Source: Pseudomonadota bacterium (lineage in GTDB: Bacteria > Pseudomonadota > Gammaproteobacteria > Burkholderiales > Burkholderiaceae_C). From it: 64,000 nucleotides of DNA. Made by a program: the position numbers and the translations under genes. Under the pieces are notes generated by a model. That model did not search any database. It saw only the letters and a program-made list of their open reading frames with translations, and was not told the DNA's origin. Positions 16,958 to 25,589 of this stretch are shown here, piece after piece. Location of the stretch: the NCBI GenBank assembly GCA_018241405.1, contig JAFEDY010000022.1, positions 170,377-234,376 on the forward strand, in the 5' to 3' direction. Every line of letters begins with the position of its first letter. Position 1 is the first letter of the stretch.

Positions 16958-18520
16958 ATGGAAGCTCGGAATCCCTGGGGTGTCTTCGTCGCCCTGCTAT
17001 TTGGCACCTTCGTCACGATCGAGGCCGCCGCGTTCCAGGCACCGGCCCTTCCCAGCGTCACACGGCACTTTGGCATCCCCGTCAATCTCGCCGCGCTGAT
17101 CCTGGTTCTCTATTTCCTCGCGCTCACCGTGTTTGCACCCATCATGGGCCGCTTCGGCGACCAGCATGGGCGCAAGAAGGTGCTCACCGGCGGGCTGCTG
17201 ATCTTCGCACTGTCGGAGTTCGCGGCCGCCTGGGCGCCCAACTTCCCTACCTTCCTCACAGCTCGGTTCGCACAGGGCTTCGGTGTCGCCTGCATTCTGC
17301 CGGGCGTGTTCGCCTATGTCACCCATTTGTTCCCGGAGCAGCGTCGCGGCACGGCCCTAGGCGTCCTGACCTTCACGATGACCTTCGGTGCCGCCTCCGG
17401 CGGTCTGCTCGGCGGCCTGCTCATCGACCGCCTCGGCTGGCCCAGCGTGTACTGGATTAGCGGAGCCCTGGCGCTCGTCGGACTTCTGACTGTGCGCCTG
17501 CTGGTGCCGGAGATCCGCGCCAAACGCATGGATGGCACCTTTGACTACCCGGGGGCAATGCTGTTGTTCGCAGCCATCGCATCGCTGCTGTCCCTGCCGA
17601 CATGGGCCGGCAACTTCGGTGCCCGCTCTCCGATTACGTGGGCAATCGCCGTGACCGGCTGTACCAGCCTGGTCATGTTGTGGAGGCGCAGCGGTCGCAC
17701 GGCCACACCGGTCGTTGATGCAACCATCCTGTCCCGGATGGCATTCGCGCTGCCCTCGGCAATCTACTGGCTGCACATGCTGTTCTTCAGCGGCATCGTA
17801 TATTCGCTGGCCTTCTTCATCAACAACCGCCCAGGTGGCACGGCCGCGCAATTCGGCTTCGTCACCCTGTTCCTGTACGGCAGCGGTCTGCTCAGCGCAC
17901 CGCTGGCCGGACGTCTGATTGATCGCTTCGAGCCACGCACGGTGTCGATCATTGCCCTCGCCGGGAGTCTTGCAGGTGCATTGATGTTTGTCGGCATCAG
18001 GGTCGATACGTCGCTCTGGATGGTGATCGCGGTGACCTGCGTACTCGGCTTCAGTATGGGCGCAAATACGCCAGCAATCATGAAGATGGCGTTCAGTGCC
18101 ATCCCACCCCAGAAAATGGGTGCGGGCACCGGACTGTTCAGCATGTTCCGCGACCTCGGCAGCCCCACCGGCTCTTCGTTCTCGCTCGCCGTGTTCGGCG
18201 CAACGCTCGCCTACCAGACGAGCGCATCGCTGCAACACCGCGGTGCGTCGGCCGGGCTGGATCCGGAAACGATCGATGCGCTGACGCGCTTCGCCGGCTC
18301 GCGCGCGCAGACTCTTCCGGATGAGCTGAGTGCGCGTGTATCCGCGCACGCGGTGGAAGCGCAGTCGCTGGTTGATCACGCGCGCCTGGACGGCCTGGGT
18401 ACGGCGCTCACCAATGTCGGCTATCTGCTCACCGTATTGATCGGCTTTGCGCTCCTGCTCGCCATTTGCCTGCGCCGGCAGCTGTCCGGCCCGGCGCAGG
18501 AGAGCACGTCGCGGCGCTGA
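16958..18520 (+). CDS. MFS transporter, DHA2/EmrB-QacA-like
   Basis: 520 aa from the ATG at 16958 (GGAG 8 bp upstream), the size of 14-helix DHA2 drug/proton antiporters. The loop 2-3 motif 'GRFGDQHGRKKVLTGG' and motif C-like 'GAASGGLLGGLLIDRLGW' are visible, with repeated hydrophobic segments. It follows fbiC after 217 bp without a visible terminator, so it may be co-expressed with the F420 operon. A link to F420 or to export of a pathway compound is a guess. Confidence 0.88.
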   Translation: MEARNPWGVFVALLFGTFVTIEAAAFQAPALPSVTRHFGIPVNLAALILVLYFLALTVFAPIMGRFGDQHGRKKVLTGGLLIFALSEFAAAWAPNFPTFLTARFAQGFGVACILPGVFAYVTHLFPEQRRGTALGVLTFTMTFGAASGGLLGGLLIDRLGWPSVYWISGALALVGLLTVRLLVPEIRAKRMDGTFDYPGAMLLFAAIASLLSLPTWAGNFGARSPITWAIAVTGCTSLVMLWRRSGRTATPVVDATILSRMAFALPSAIYWLHMLFFSGIVYSLAFFINNRPGGTAAQFGFVTLFLYGSGLLSAPLAGRLIDRFEPRTVSIIALAGSLAGALMFVGIRVDTSLWMVIAVTCVLGFSMGANTPAIMKMAFSAIPPQKMGAGTGLFSMFRDLGSPTGSSFSLAVFGATLAYQTSASLQHRGASAGLDPETIDALTRFAGSRAQTLPDELSARVSAHAVEAQSLVDHARLDGLGTALTNVGYLLTVLIGFALLLAICLRRQLSGPAQESTSRR

Positions 18521-18907
18521 ACGAGCGCTCTCTGCAAAACAGGAAGATCTCGGAACAACCTGGGGCCCTGCGCCAAACCGCCATTGCACGCCGATGGCGG
18601 ACACTTCGGCTACGATTTGCCGGTCACTCAGAACCACTCACGCAAGGTGTCCGCCATCGTTGGGAACGCTATCCGCGATGGGAATAGAATCACTGTCCGC
18701 CATCAGTGGAATGCGCAATCGTCGTAGCGGTGCAGGCCGCCCGAGTTCCCCCGCACGTCGCCCCGCCGAAAGGCATCGCGCAGAATCCTTTTCTTGGTTG
18801 CATTGTCCGATGTATGGAACTCGGAGCGGCCACCGCCGATCTCGGCTCCCATTTGCCAGGGGCTGCCTGCCAGGCATCCGACTCGCTATTCGTGCATCAG
18901 ATACCTA
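18521..18907. other. 387 bp without an intact gene; contains repeats that look like an old IS end
   Basis: No convincing coding sequence. The 11-mer TGTCCGCCATC occurs at 18648-18658 and 18694-18704 as a direct repeat 46 bp apart, each followed by similar bases (TTGGGAACGC / GTGGAATGCGC), and once inverted at 18593-18603. Multiple end repeats like this resemble the termini of IS21-type elements, but no transposase is left. Confidence 0.35.
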
Positions 18908-19841
18908 GTGTCTTGAGTTAGAAATTCGTTGAACCATTAATTGATTGCTGAGTCTGTCGTGTGGTGTGTGCACATGACGGAGGCGGCGATGAGAGGAAGG
19001 CCAAAGGCGCAACTGGTGTTGAGCGAGCCCGAACGCGAACGGCTCGTGGCATTGACGCTGCGTCACAAGACGGCGCAGGCCTTGGCTTTATTGGAGCACG
19101 CGCACCATGGCGCGTGAGATGGATATGTCGCAAACGGCGGTCACGCGCATCTGGCGCGCCTTCGGCTTGCAGCCGCATCGCCAAGAAACTTTCAAGCTGT
19201 CCAGCGATCCGCTGTTCGTCGAGAAGGTGCGCGATATCGTGGGTCTGTACCTGGATCCGCCCCTGAAGGCCATGGTGCTGTGCGTGGACGAGAAGAGCCA
19301 GATCCAGGCGCTGGACCGCACGCAACCGATCCTGCCGCTGGCCCCGGGGATCCCCGAGCGTCGCACCCATGACTACATGCGTCATGGCACGACGACGCTG
19401 TTCGCGGCACTCGACATCGCCACCGGCGAAGTCATCGGTGAGATGCACCGACGCCATCGCAGCAGCGAGTTTCTGCAGTTCCTGCGCACCATCGAGGCCA
19501 ATGTGCCCAGCGATCTGGACGTGCATCTGGTGATGGACAACTATGGAACTCACAAGACCCCTTCGATCAAGGCGTGGTTTGCCCGACATCCGCGCTTTCA
19601 TGTGCACTTCACACCCACCTCGGCATCGTGGTTGAACCAGGTCGAGCGCTGGTTCGCGACCCTCACCGACAAGTACATCCGCCGCAGCACACATCGCTCG
19701 ACTCGGCAACTCGAGCAGGCGATCAAGCAGTACCTGCAAATCAACAACGCCAACCCCAAGCCATTTACCTGGGTCAAGTCCGCAGATGACATCCTCGCAA
19801 GCATCGAGAGATTTTGTTTGCGAATTACTAACTCACGACAC
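18908..19841 (+). mobile_element. IS630-family insertion sequence with internal deletion
   Basis: 934 bp bounded by inverted repeats (left GTGTCTTGAGTTAGAAATTCG; right end complementary with two mismatches in the first 20 bp) and by TA on both sides (18906-18907, 19842-19843), the IS630 target duplication. The transposase gene inside has lost about 60 codons near its start. The ends are intact, so the copy might still be moved by a transposase supplied in trans. Confidence 0.85.
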
Positions 19842-19844
19842 TAG
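18989..19844 (+). pseudogene. IS630-family transposase with internal deletion and frameshift
   Basis: The N-terminus starts at 18989 ('MRGRPKAQLVLSEPERER') and stays open to '[14 protein letters not shown]', then stops. From about 19092 a second frame carries the rest ('[20 protein letters not shown]'), with the DDE-type residues in 'CVDEKSQ', 'VMDNYGTHK' and 'LNQVERWF'. The DNA between, about 60 codons in related transposases, is missing at the junction near 19091. The stop codon TAG is formed by the TA target duplication at the element end. Confidence 0.85.
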
Positions 19845-19862
19845 CAAGCGCGGCAATGATGC

Positions 19863-20651
19863 TCAGGCTGCGCGAATGCGTGCCATCAGCGTTCGTGCGA
19901 TCTCGGCAGGAGAGCCCGTGATGAACTCGCAGTTGCCCTGGATCTGGGGCACAACTTGGCGTTGCAGTTGGATCTGCGGCGTCAGCGTTGCTGCATCGAT
20001 GCCAAGACTGTCGATCGGCACGATTTCGGCGCTCATCTTGCGCGCAGCCATTTTTGCCTTGGCGGTCGGAAAGCGCGGAGCGCCGAGTTCGTTGCTGACC
20101 GTCACCACCGCCGGTAACTTCCCTCGGACGACCTCGTCGCCTTCGGGGGTTGCGCGCGTGACGGTCAGGTTGCCGTCGGCGAGACTTACATCCTTTGCGA
20201 GCGTGGTCACCGCATAGCCAAGGGTCTCAGCGACGGTGAGCGGAACCACACCCTGATCGTCGTCGGAAGCCTGGCGGCCGCAGAGTACGAGGTCGGCCCC
20301 GCAATTGCGGCGAATCCAGGCTGCCAACACCTGGGCGATGCCAGTGGTGTCCAGAGTGGTAGCGCCTGGGTCAATGGCAACGATCTCGTCGGCGCCGAGC
20401 GCAGCGCATTGCTTGAGCATCGCTGTCGCATCGCTGCCAATGGTGAGTGCCACGATGCGACAGTCCACGCCTGCGTCGCGTAAACGCAAAGCCGCCTCGA
20501 GTGCCTGCTCGTCATAGCCGTTGATGAGCCGAGGGATTGCGGCGACGTCCGGGTGACGTCCGTCGGCGCTCATCTTGAGGCCGCCCGCAAGCGCGTAGTT
20601 GTTGACCGCGGCCGGGTCAAGTACTTCCTTCACGCAAACCACAATTCGCAT
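19863..20651 (-). CDS. etfB: electron transfer flavoprotein beta subunit
   Basis: 262 aa, normal for EtfB. It starts 'MRIVVCVKEVLDPAAV' and contains the family's AMP-binding 'CGRQASDDDQGVVPLTVAETLG' region (residues about 120-140). ETF takes electrons from acyl-CoA dehydrogenases and passes them to ETF:quinone oxidoreductase. It is the last gene of a minus-strand operon. Its partner etfA normally follows directly, but here an IS630-type element begins about 20 bp after the stop and no alpha subunit is visible in the window. Confidence 0.92.
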   Translation of the reverse strand: MRIVVCVKEVLDPAAVNNYALAGGLKMSADGRHPDVAAIPRLINGYDEQALEAALRLRDAGVDCRIVALTIGSDATAMLKQCAALGADEIVAIDPGATTLDTTGIAQVLAAWIRRNCGADLVLCGRQASDDDQGVVPLTVAETLGYAVTTLAKDVSLADGNLTVTRATPEGDEVVRGKLPAVVTVSNELGAPRFPTAKAKMAARKMSAEIVPIDSLGIDAATLTPQIQLQRQVVPQIQGNCEFITGSPAEIARTLMARIRAA

Positions 20652-20654
20652 TTT

Positions 20655-20969
20655 TCACTCCGTTCTGCAGGATTGTTCGATCGTCCGCCCTGGATCGGAG
20701 AGCGGATACAGGCTTTCAGCGTCGCACCAGACCGCGTCATGGACGAAACCCTCGGGTTTGCGTGTGAGCGAGCCCAGCAGATACCAGCGCCATGGATAGG
20801 GTCCGAAGTCACGGTAGTGCCCTGTCAGGCGTCCAGAAAAGAACTGCCTCCCAGCGAAGTGAGTCCCTTCGATTGGGCGACCCCCGTCGCATTCAACCTC
20901 GAGACCGCGAAGAGCATGTTCAAACCCGGCACTGAAGGGCGACTCAGGCTGAGAATCGATCGAAGACAT
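20655..20969 (-). CDS. small protein of unknown function between etfB and the NMO-family gene
   Basis: 104 aa, function not recognised. AGGAGG sits 6 bp upstream of the ATG, inside the 3' end of the upstream gene (26-bp overlap), and the stop is 3 bp from etfB, so this is a real, translationally coupled gene. It is rich in aromatic residues in the middle ('HYRDFGPYPWRWYLLGSL'), without signal peptide or membrane segment. Its place among acyl-CoA catabolic genes suggests a pathway role, but none can be named. Confidence 0.65.
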   Translation of the reverse strand: MSSIDSQPESPFSAGFEHALRGLEVECDGGRPIEGTHFAGRQFFSGRLTGHYRDFGPYPWRWYLLGSLTRKPEGFVHDAVWCDAESLYPLSDPGRTIEQSCRTE

Positions 20970-22038
20970 CGAGTGCCTCCTCGACGATGTCGGACAGGAT
21001 CTGGCGTGCTGGCTTCATTTCCTTGACATAGTGGATGCCTTGGCCTGCAGCCTCGGTCATTAGATCCTTACGCTGGTAGTCCAACGAGCCCTGGATGTAA
21101 TTCGACGACAGGATCATCTGCAGCGGTGGCTTGAGCACTGCGGGTGCAGCATCGCTCATCCACTCGTCGTGCCACGGACAGCGAGTAGTGCGCATGGTGT
21201 AACCCGAGATGCAGTTCGAGTACATGGTGTCCTCGGTTTCGGCCTCGAGCAGGCGCTCCTTGAGTGGCATGTTGAGGTCCGATTCGCGCGAGGTGAGCCA
21301 CAGTGAGCCCGTCCACACCCCGTCGGCGCCTAGCGCAAGCGCTGCGGCCAGGTGGCGACCGGTGGTAACGCCACCAGCGGCGATCACGGGGACACCCGTG
21401 CCGCGTGCTGCATCCACAACCTGCGGGACAATGGAGAAGGTGCCGATGTTGCCTGTATGGCCCGCGGCATCGTAGCCTTGGGCAATGATGACATCGGTGC
21501 CCGCCTCAATCTGGCGTTTGGCCTGTCGTGGTTTGCCGACTAAGCCCCACACCTGCATGCCCAGTTCGTGCGCGCGCTTGAGCAGGAAGGCCGGTGAGCC
21601 CAGGCCAGAGGCGAACACCGGCACACGCTCATCGAAAATGACATCGAGCTGGTCGAGCGCTCGCTTCTGATCCAGCCCGCCCCAGTGGTGAATGTCGGGC
21701 GCAATCTTGGGGTCGGGGACGTTGTACTTTCGCTGGATCTGCCGCTCAAAGTCACGCTGCTCCTGCGGAATCATCGCCAGTAGTTCATCGACGGTCTTTT
21801 CCTCGGGTACGGAAGACGGCAGGACGAGGTCGATGCCGAAAGGCTTGCCGCCGATGCGCTCTCGGATCCATTTGATATCCGCAGCGATCTGGTCAGGAGT
21901 GTGCAGAGCCTCGCCGAGTACGGCGAAACCCCCGGCGTTTATCACCGCGACGGCGACGTCTTTACAGTGGGTGAAGGCGACGACGGGATATTCGATGCCG
22001 AGCTTTTCACAAAGCTGGGTGTGAAGGGGACTTTCCAT
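20944..22038 (-). CDS. nitronate monooxygenase (2-nitropropane dioxygenase)-family flavoprotein
   Basis: 364 aa TIM-barrel FMN enzyme. 'VVAFTHCKDVAVAVINAGG', 'IIAQGYDAAGHTGNIGTF' and 'VPVIAAGGVTTGRHLAAALALGADGVWTGS' are the FMN-binding and phosphate-binding segments of this family. AGGAGG precedes the ATG. Many members in catabolic clusters are not nitronate oxidases; in mycobacterial cholesterol ring degradation the NMO-family enzyme IpdC acts on a CoA thioester. With CoA-transferase and ETF genes in the same operon, such a CoA-ester oxidoreductase role is plausible here. Confidence 0.88.
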   Translation of the reverse strand: MESPLHTQLCEKLGIEYPVVAFTHCKDVAVAVINAGGFAVLGEALHTPDQIAADIKWIRERIGGKPFGIDLVLPSSVPEEKTVDELLAMIPQEQRDFERQIQRKYNVPDPKIAPDIHHWGGLDQKRALDQLDVIFDERVPVFASGLGSPAFLLKRAHELGMQVWGLVGKPRQAKRQIEAGTDVIIAQGYDAAGHTGNIGTFSIVPQVVDAARGTGVPVIAAGGVTTGRHLAAALALGADGVWTGSLWLTSRESDLNMPLKERLLEAETEDTMYSNCISGYTMRTTRCPWHDEWMSDAAPAVLKPPLQMILSSNYIQGSLDYQRKDLMTEAAGQGIHYVKEMKPARQILSDIVEEALDVFDRFSA

Positions 22039-22196
22039 ATGTCAATGCCTCCTGATGCTGTTTCGGTACGTGGGGCGCACCGGATGTCGTGCGCCCTTCT
22101 GTCGAATTAATTTAATGCAGCCACGTCGTGCTCGCTTCTGCCCTGCAGTATCGAATGTGGCCGCTCATGTTTCATTGCATGACGCGAGGTGAAAAC

Positions 22197-23426
22197 TCAG
22201 CCGAGCGCGCCCTTTTCGCGCAGTTCGGCGACCCGTGCGGTGTCATAACCGAGAACCCCGTTCAGCACGGCGTCGGTATGCTCTCCGACGGTGGGGGCAC
22301 GCTCTGGGTCGGCCTCGGGTTCGCCGATGAACTTGACCGGGAAGCCGAGCATGTCGGCACCATGCCGTTCGTGCGGCAGGACTCGGAAACGGTCTTTGAA
22401 CTGGGGGTCGTCCACGATGTTCGCTGGCGTGTTGACGGGGGCGATCGGAGTGTTGAACTTCACGCCGAAATCTAGCCATTCCCGTGTCGTGCGCGAGCGG
22501 AATATGTCGCGCAGTATGGCCTGCAGTTCGCGATTGCCGCGCGCGTGGTCGGCATACTTCGAGCCAGGCCATTTCTCGCAAAGATCGATGCGGCCGACGC
22601 CGACGCAGAAGTTCTTCCAGAACGCCTGCTCGGACGCCATGAACAACACGTGGCCGTCGGCACTATCGTAGAGCTGATAACGAACGCCTTCCTTCATGCC
22701 TGCGGTGGCAACCGGGCGGCGAGCATAGTTGTCGGACTTGTTGCCGGTGACCACGTCCTCGGGGCGCGAATAGGCCATGTGGCTCTCGCTGCGATACCAG
22801 TCGAACGCGGCGGCTGCGTCGCTCTGTGCGAGTTCCATGAAGCAGCCCTTGCCGGTTTCGCGCGCGCGGATGACACCTGCGAGGACGGCCAGCCCGCCGT
22901 ACAGCGGCGCGGCGTTGATGCCTATGCCGACATGCTCGGGTATATAGCAAAAGCCCTCTTCGTCGTAGGCCGGTTTTACGATTCCGCTCCAGGTGTCGTA
23001 CGCGATGCCGTGCGAGGGCATGTCCTTGTAGGGACCGGTCATGCCGTAGCCGGACACTGTGCAGAACACGATCTTCGGATTGACCTCGCGCAAGTCCTCG
23101 TAGCCCAGCCCGTAACGGGCCAGTGCGCCGGGCTTGGAAGCCTCGACCACCACATCCGCGCAGCGCACCAGCTCACGATAGACCTCGCGTGCGGCCTCGT
23201 TCTTGAGGTCGAGTGTGATGCTCTTCTTGCCGCGATTGAGGTGATAGTGCATCAGTGACACCCCTTCGATGATCGGCCACGTCATTTCGCGGATGTAGTC
23301 GCCCGAGGGTGATTCGACCTTGATCACGTCGGCGCCCAGGTCGGCCAGGGCCGTGGTGACTGCAGCTGGGCCGAGGATGGAACTCTCGATCACGCGAAGG
23401 CTGGAAAGAGGAGGATGTGTAGGCAT
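22197..23426 (-). CDS. CaiB/BaiF family CoA-transferase, without the usual catalytic Asp
   Basis: 409 aa from the ATG at 23426. Clear family III features: 'VIESSILGPAAVTTALADLGADVIKVESP', 'LNRGKKSITLDLKNE', 'GYGMTGPYKD'. In the segment where the catalytic Asp should lie it reads 'GIGINAAPLYGGLAVL', so Asp is absent. It may work on another residue, act as one half of a heteromer, or be inactive. First gene of the operon with the NMO-family enzyme and etfB, divergent from the ligase operon. Confidence 0.85.
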   Translation of the reverse strand: MPTHPPLSSLRVIESSILGPAAVTTALADLGADVIKVESPSGDYIREMTWPIIEGVSLMHYHLNRGKKSITLDLKNEAAREVYRELVRCADVVVEASKPGALARYGLGYEDLREVNPKIVFCTVSGYGMTGPYKDMPSHGIAYDTWSGIVKPAYDEEGFCYIPEHVGIGINAAPLYGGLAVLAGVIRARETGKGCFMELAQSDAAAAFDWYRSESHMAYSRPEDVVTGNKSDNYARRPVATAGMKEGVRYQLYDSADGHVLFMASEQAFWKNFCVGVGRIDLCEKWPGSKYADHARGNRELQAILRDIFRSRTTREWLDFGVKFNTPIAPVNTPANIVDDPQFKDRFRVLPHERHGADMLGFPVKFIGEPEADPERAPTVGEHTDAVLNGVLGYDTARVAELREKGALG

Positions 23427-23753
23427 ATTCGTATCTCGTGCTCGTTTACGGAACCGGGAGAGGTTGGCCAATACATGCAATCAAGATTTTTGCGGCATGG
23501 TTCGGCCGATGCTTTGGCAGGGGCTGCTGCCATCGGAACCGAAGATAGAAAATAATTGCGGGGGCTGGGATGGAAGCAAAGGTCTGATTCGGCCTATTCG
23601 GGCGCAATTCAGGTCAGTGCAGGGAAGGGGCGTTGATGCGTACGCTTTGAATCGAACAGAATCCGCTCAACGACAGCGACAGCCGGGCACTTTTCGGCGC
23701 GGCCAGGTTGCCGGCAGGTTCGCTGTCTTCCCAAGATTGTTCGAGGAGCTGAA
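23427..23753. other. divergent intergenic region between two catabolic operons
   Basis: 327 bp between the start codons of the CoA-transferase (minus) and the small Cys protein (plus). No coding sequence and no strong palindrome was seen. It must hold promoters for both operons, but no convincing -35/-10 pair could be fixed by eye. GAGGAGCTGAA at the right end is the ribosome binding site of the plus-strand gene. Confidence 0.6.
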
Positions 23754-24065
23754 ATGGCTACATTGAAAGCGGGTTCGCGACTGAAAAGTGCGGTGTGCGA
23801 TACCGAGGTGATGGTGGTTCGGACTACAACGGACGACGTACGCCTCGAATGCGGCGGCGCCGAAATGCTTGCGATGGCTGCAGAGAAGCCGGCGGGGTCG
23901 GTACTGGATGCTGCGTTCGCCCAGGGGACGTTGGTTGGTAAGCGCTACACCGATGAAACGGAGCGCTTCGAGTTCCTGTGCACCAAGGGTGGGAAAGGTA
24001 GTCTGTCGATCGACGGCGGGGCGCTCGTAGTCAAGCAGGCGAAGGCGCTGCCGTCCTCGGACTGA
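23754..24065 (+). CDS. small Cys-containing protein linked to acyl-CoA ligase, function unknown
   Basis: 103 aa with a strong GAGGAG ribosome binding site; it ends 1 bp before the ligase start, so the two are coupled. Two Cys near the N-terminus ('SAVCDTEV' and 'RLECGGAEM') are spaced like half of a small zinc or desulforedoxin-type knuckle, with a third in 'FLCTKGGKG'. No membrane segment. Possible roles are a metal-binding accessory or regulatory subunit of the ligase; none can be shown. Confidence 0.7.
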   Translation: MATLKAGSRLKSAVCDTEVMVVRTTTDDVRLECGGAEMLAMAAEKPAGSVLDAAFAQGTLVGKRYTDETERFEFLCTKGGKGSLSIDGGALVVKQAKALPSSD

Positions 24066-24066
24066 G

Positions 24067-25575
24067 ATGAATGTGCTGATGACGCTGGAGATGGCGGCGG
24101 AATGCCATCCGGAACGGGTTGCAGTGACCTGCGGCGAGCACTCGATACGCTACGGCGAGATGCTCGAAGCTGCGCGTCGGGCGGGTGCGAAGATTCGCGC
24201 AAGCGGTTGTCGTTACGTAGGCATCCTGGACATCAACAGCATTGCCGCGCCTGTGGCGCTGTATGCCGCAGCATGCGCAGGGCTGCCATACGTGCCGATG
24301 AACTACCGACTGACAAAGCCGGAGATCCAGGCGCTGCTGACTCGGATCGCGCCAGCTTGGCTGATTGTGGACCCGGTCCTGCTGGAAGGCGTGGAGATCC
24401 CTTCCGGTTTCACCGTCGTCGACCGCGAATCCTTCCTGCACCACGCACTCGATGCAAACGTGCAGGCGGACGATCCTGTTCCGGCGGAGCCTGATGCGGT
24501 CGCAGTGCAGCTGTTCACCAGTGGTACGACGGGCGCGCCCAAGGCGGCCGTCCTGCGCCACGAGAACTTGATGAGCTATATCCTCGGTACCGTAGAGTTC
24601 GGTGCGGCGCAGGATGATGATGCCACGCTCGTCGCGGTGCCTCCCTATCACATCGCGGGCATATCGGCGATCCTGAGCTCCACCTATGCCTGTCGGCGGA
24701 TGGTGCAGTTGGCGAATTTCGACGGCAGGGGCTGGCTCGATGCCTGTGCGCAGGAGAGGGTGACGAATGCCTTCGTGGTTCCCACCATGCTCGCGCGCGT
24801 GATTGAGTACGTCGATACCGCCGGTGTGGATGCCGTGCTGCCCGCCTTGCGCGCGCTCGCCTATGGTGGTGGCAAGATGCCTGCGCCAGTGATCGAGCGT
24901 GCCATGCAGCTTTGGCCCAAGGTCGATTTCACTAACGCTTACGGCCTTACAGAGACCAGTTCAACCATCGCACTGCTCGACCCCGAAGGTCACCGCGAAG
25001 GTTTCTTCAGTGTCGATCCGGAGGTTCGCAAGCGCCTGCACTCAGTGGGCCGGCCAATCGACACGGTCGAAATCGAGATCCGCGATGGCGATGGGAAGGC
25101 TTTGTCTGTGGGGGAGTTGGGCGATGTGTTCGTGCGTGGCGGGCAGGTGTCGGGCGAATACCTAGGCATTGGCTGTCTGCTCGACGCGGAGGGCTGGTTC
25201 CCGACCCGGGACCGTGGCTACGTGGACAAATATGGCTTTCTCTATCTCGATGGTCGTGCTGATGACGTGATTGTGCGCGGTGGCGAGAACATCTCTCCCG
25301 GCGAGATTGAGGATGTGCTGCGCCAGCATCCAGCGATCGCCGATGTCGCCGTAGTCGCGGTTCCCGATACGGAATGGGGTGAGACCGTCGGGGCGGCGGT
25401 GGTTATGAATGATGGTGCGAACGTCAGCGAGGCTGAGTTGAGGGAGTGGGTTCGGGCGCGACTGCGCTCCTCACGTGTGCCTACCGTGATCAGTTTTCGC
25501 CAGCAACTGCCCTACAACGAAATGGGAAAGATCCTGCGCAGGGTGTTGCGCGACGAACTCTCGCCCTCAACTTGA
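24067..25575 (+). CDS. acyl-CoA synthetase (AMP-forming, ANL superfamily)
   Basis: 502 aa, typical length. The P-loop-like motif 'LFTSGTTGAPKAAVLRH' (about residue 155), 'NAYGLTETSS' (about 295), and the hinge/C-domain 'LDGRADDVIVRGGENISPGEIEDVL' are all present. The final catalytic Lys is in 'NEMGKILRRVLRD'. It activates a carboxylic acid with ATP and CoA, so it could feed the island's CoA-thioester pathway. Substrate unknown. Confidence 0.93.
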   Translation: MNVLMTLEMAAECHPERVAVTCGEHSIRYGEMLEAARRAGAKIRASGCRYVGILDINSIAAPVALYAAACAGLPYVPMNYRLTKPEIQALLTRIAPAWLIVDPVLLEGVEIPSGFTVVDRESFLHHALDANVQADDPVPAEPDAVAVQLFTSGTTGAPKAAVLRHENLMSYILGTVEFGAAQDDDATLVAVPPYHIAGISAILSSTYACRRMVQLANFDGRGWLDACAQERVTNAFVVPTMLARVIEYVDTAGVDAVLPALRALAYGGGKMPAPVIERAMQLWPKVDFTNAYGLTETSSTIALLDPEGHREGFFSVDPEVRKRLHSVGRPIDTVEIEIRDGDGKALSVGELGDVFVRGGQVSGEYLGIGCLLDAEGWFPTRDRGYVDKYGFLYLDGRADDVIVRGGENISPGEIEDVLRQHPAIADVAVVAVPDTEWGETVGAAVVMNDGANVSEAELREWVRARLRSSRVPTVISFRQQLPYNEMGKILRRVLRDELSPST

Positions 25576-25589
25576 ACGGTTGCGCGGAC

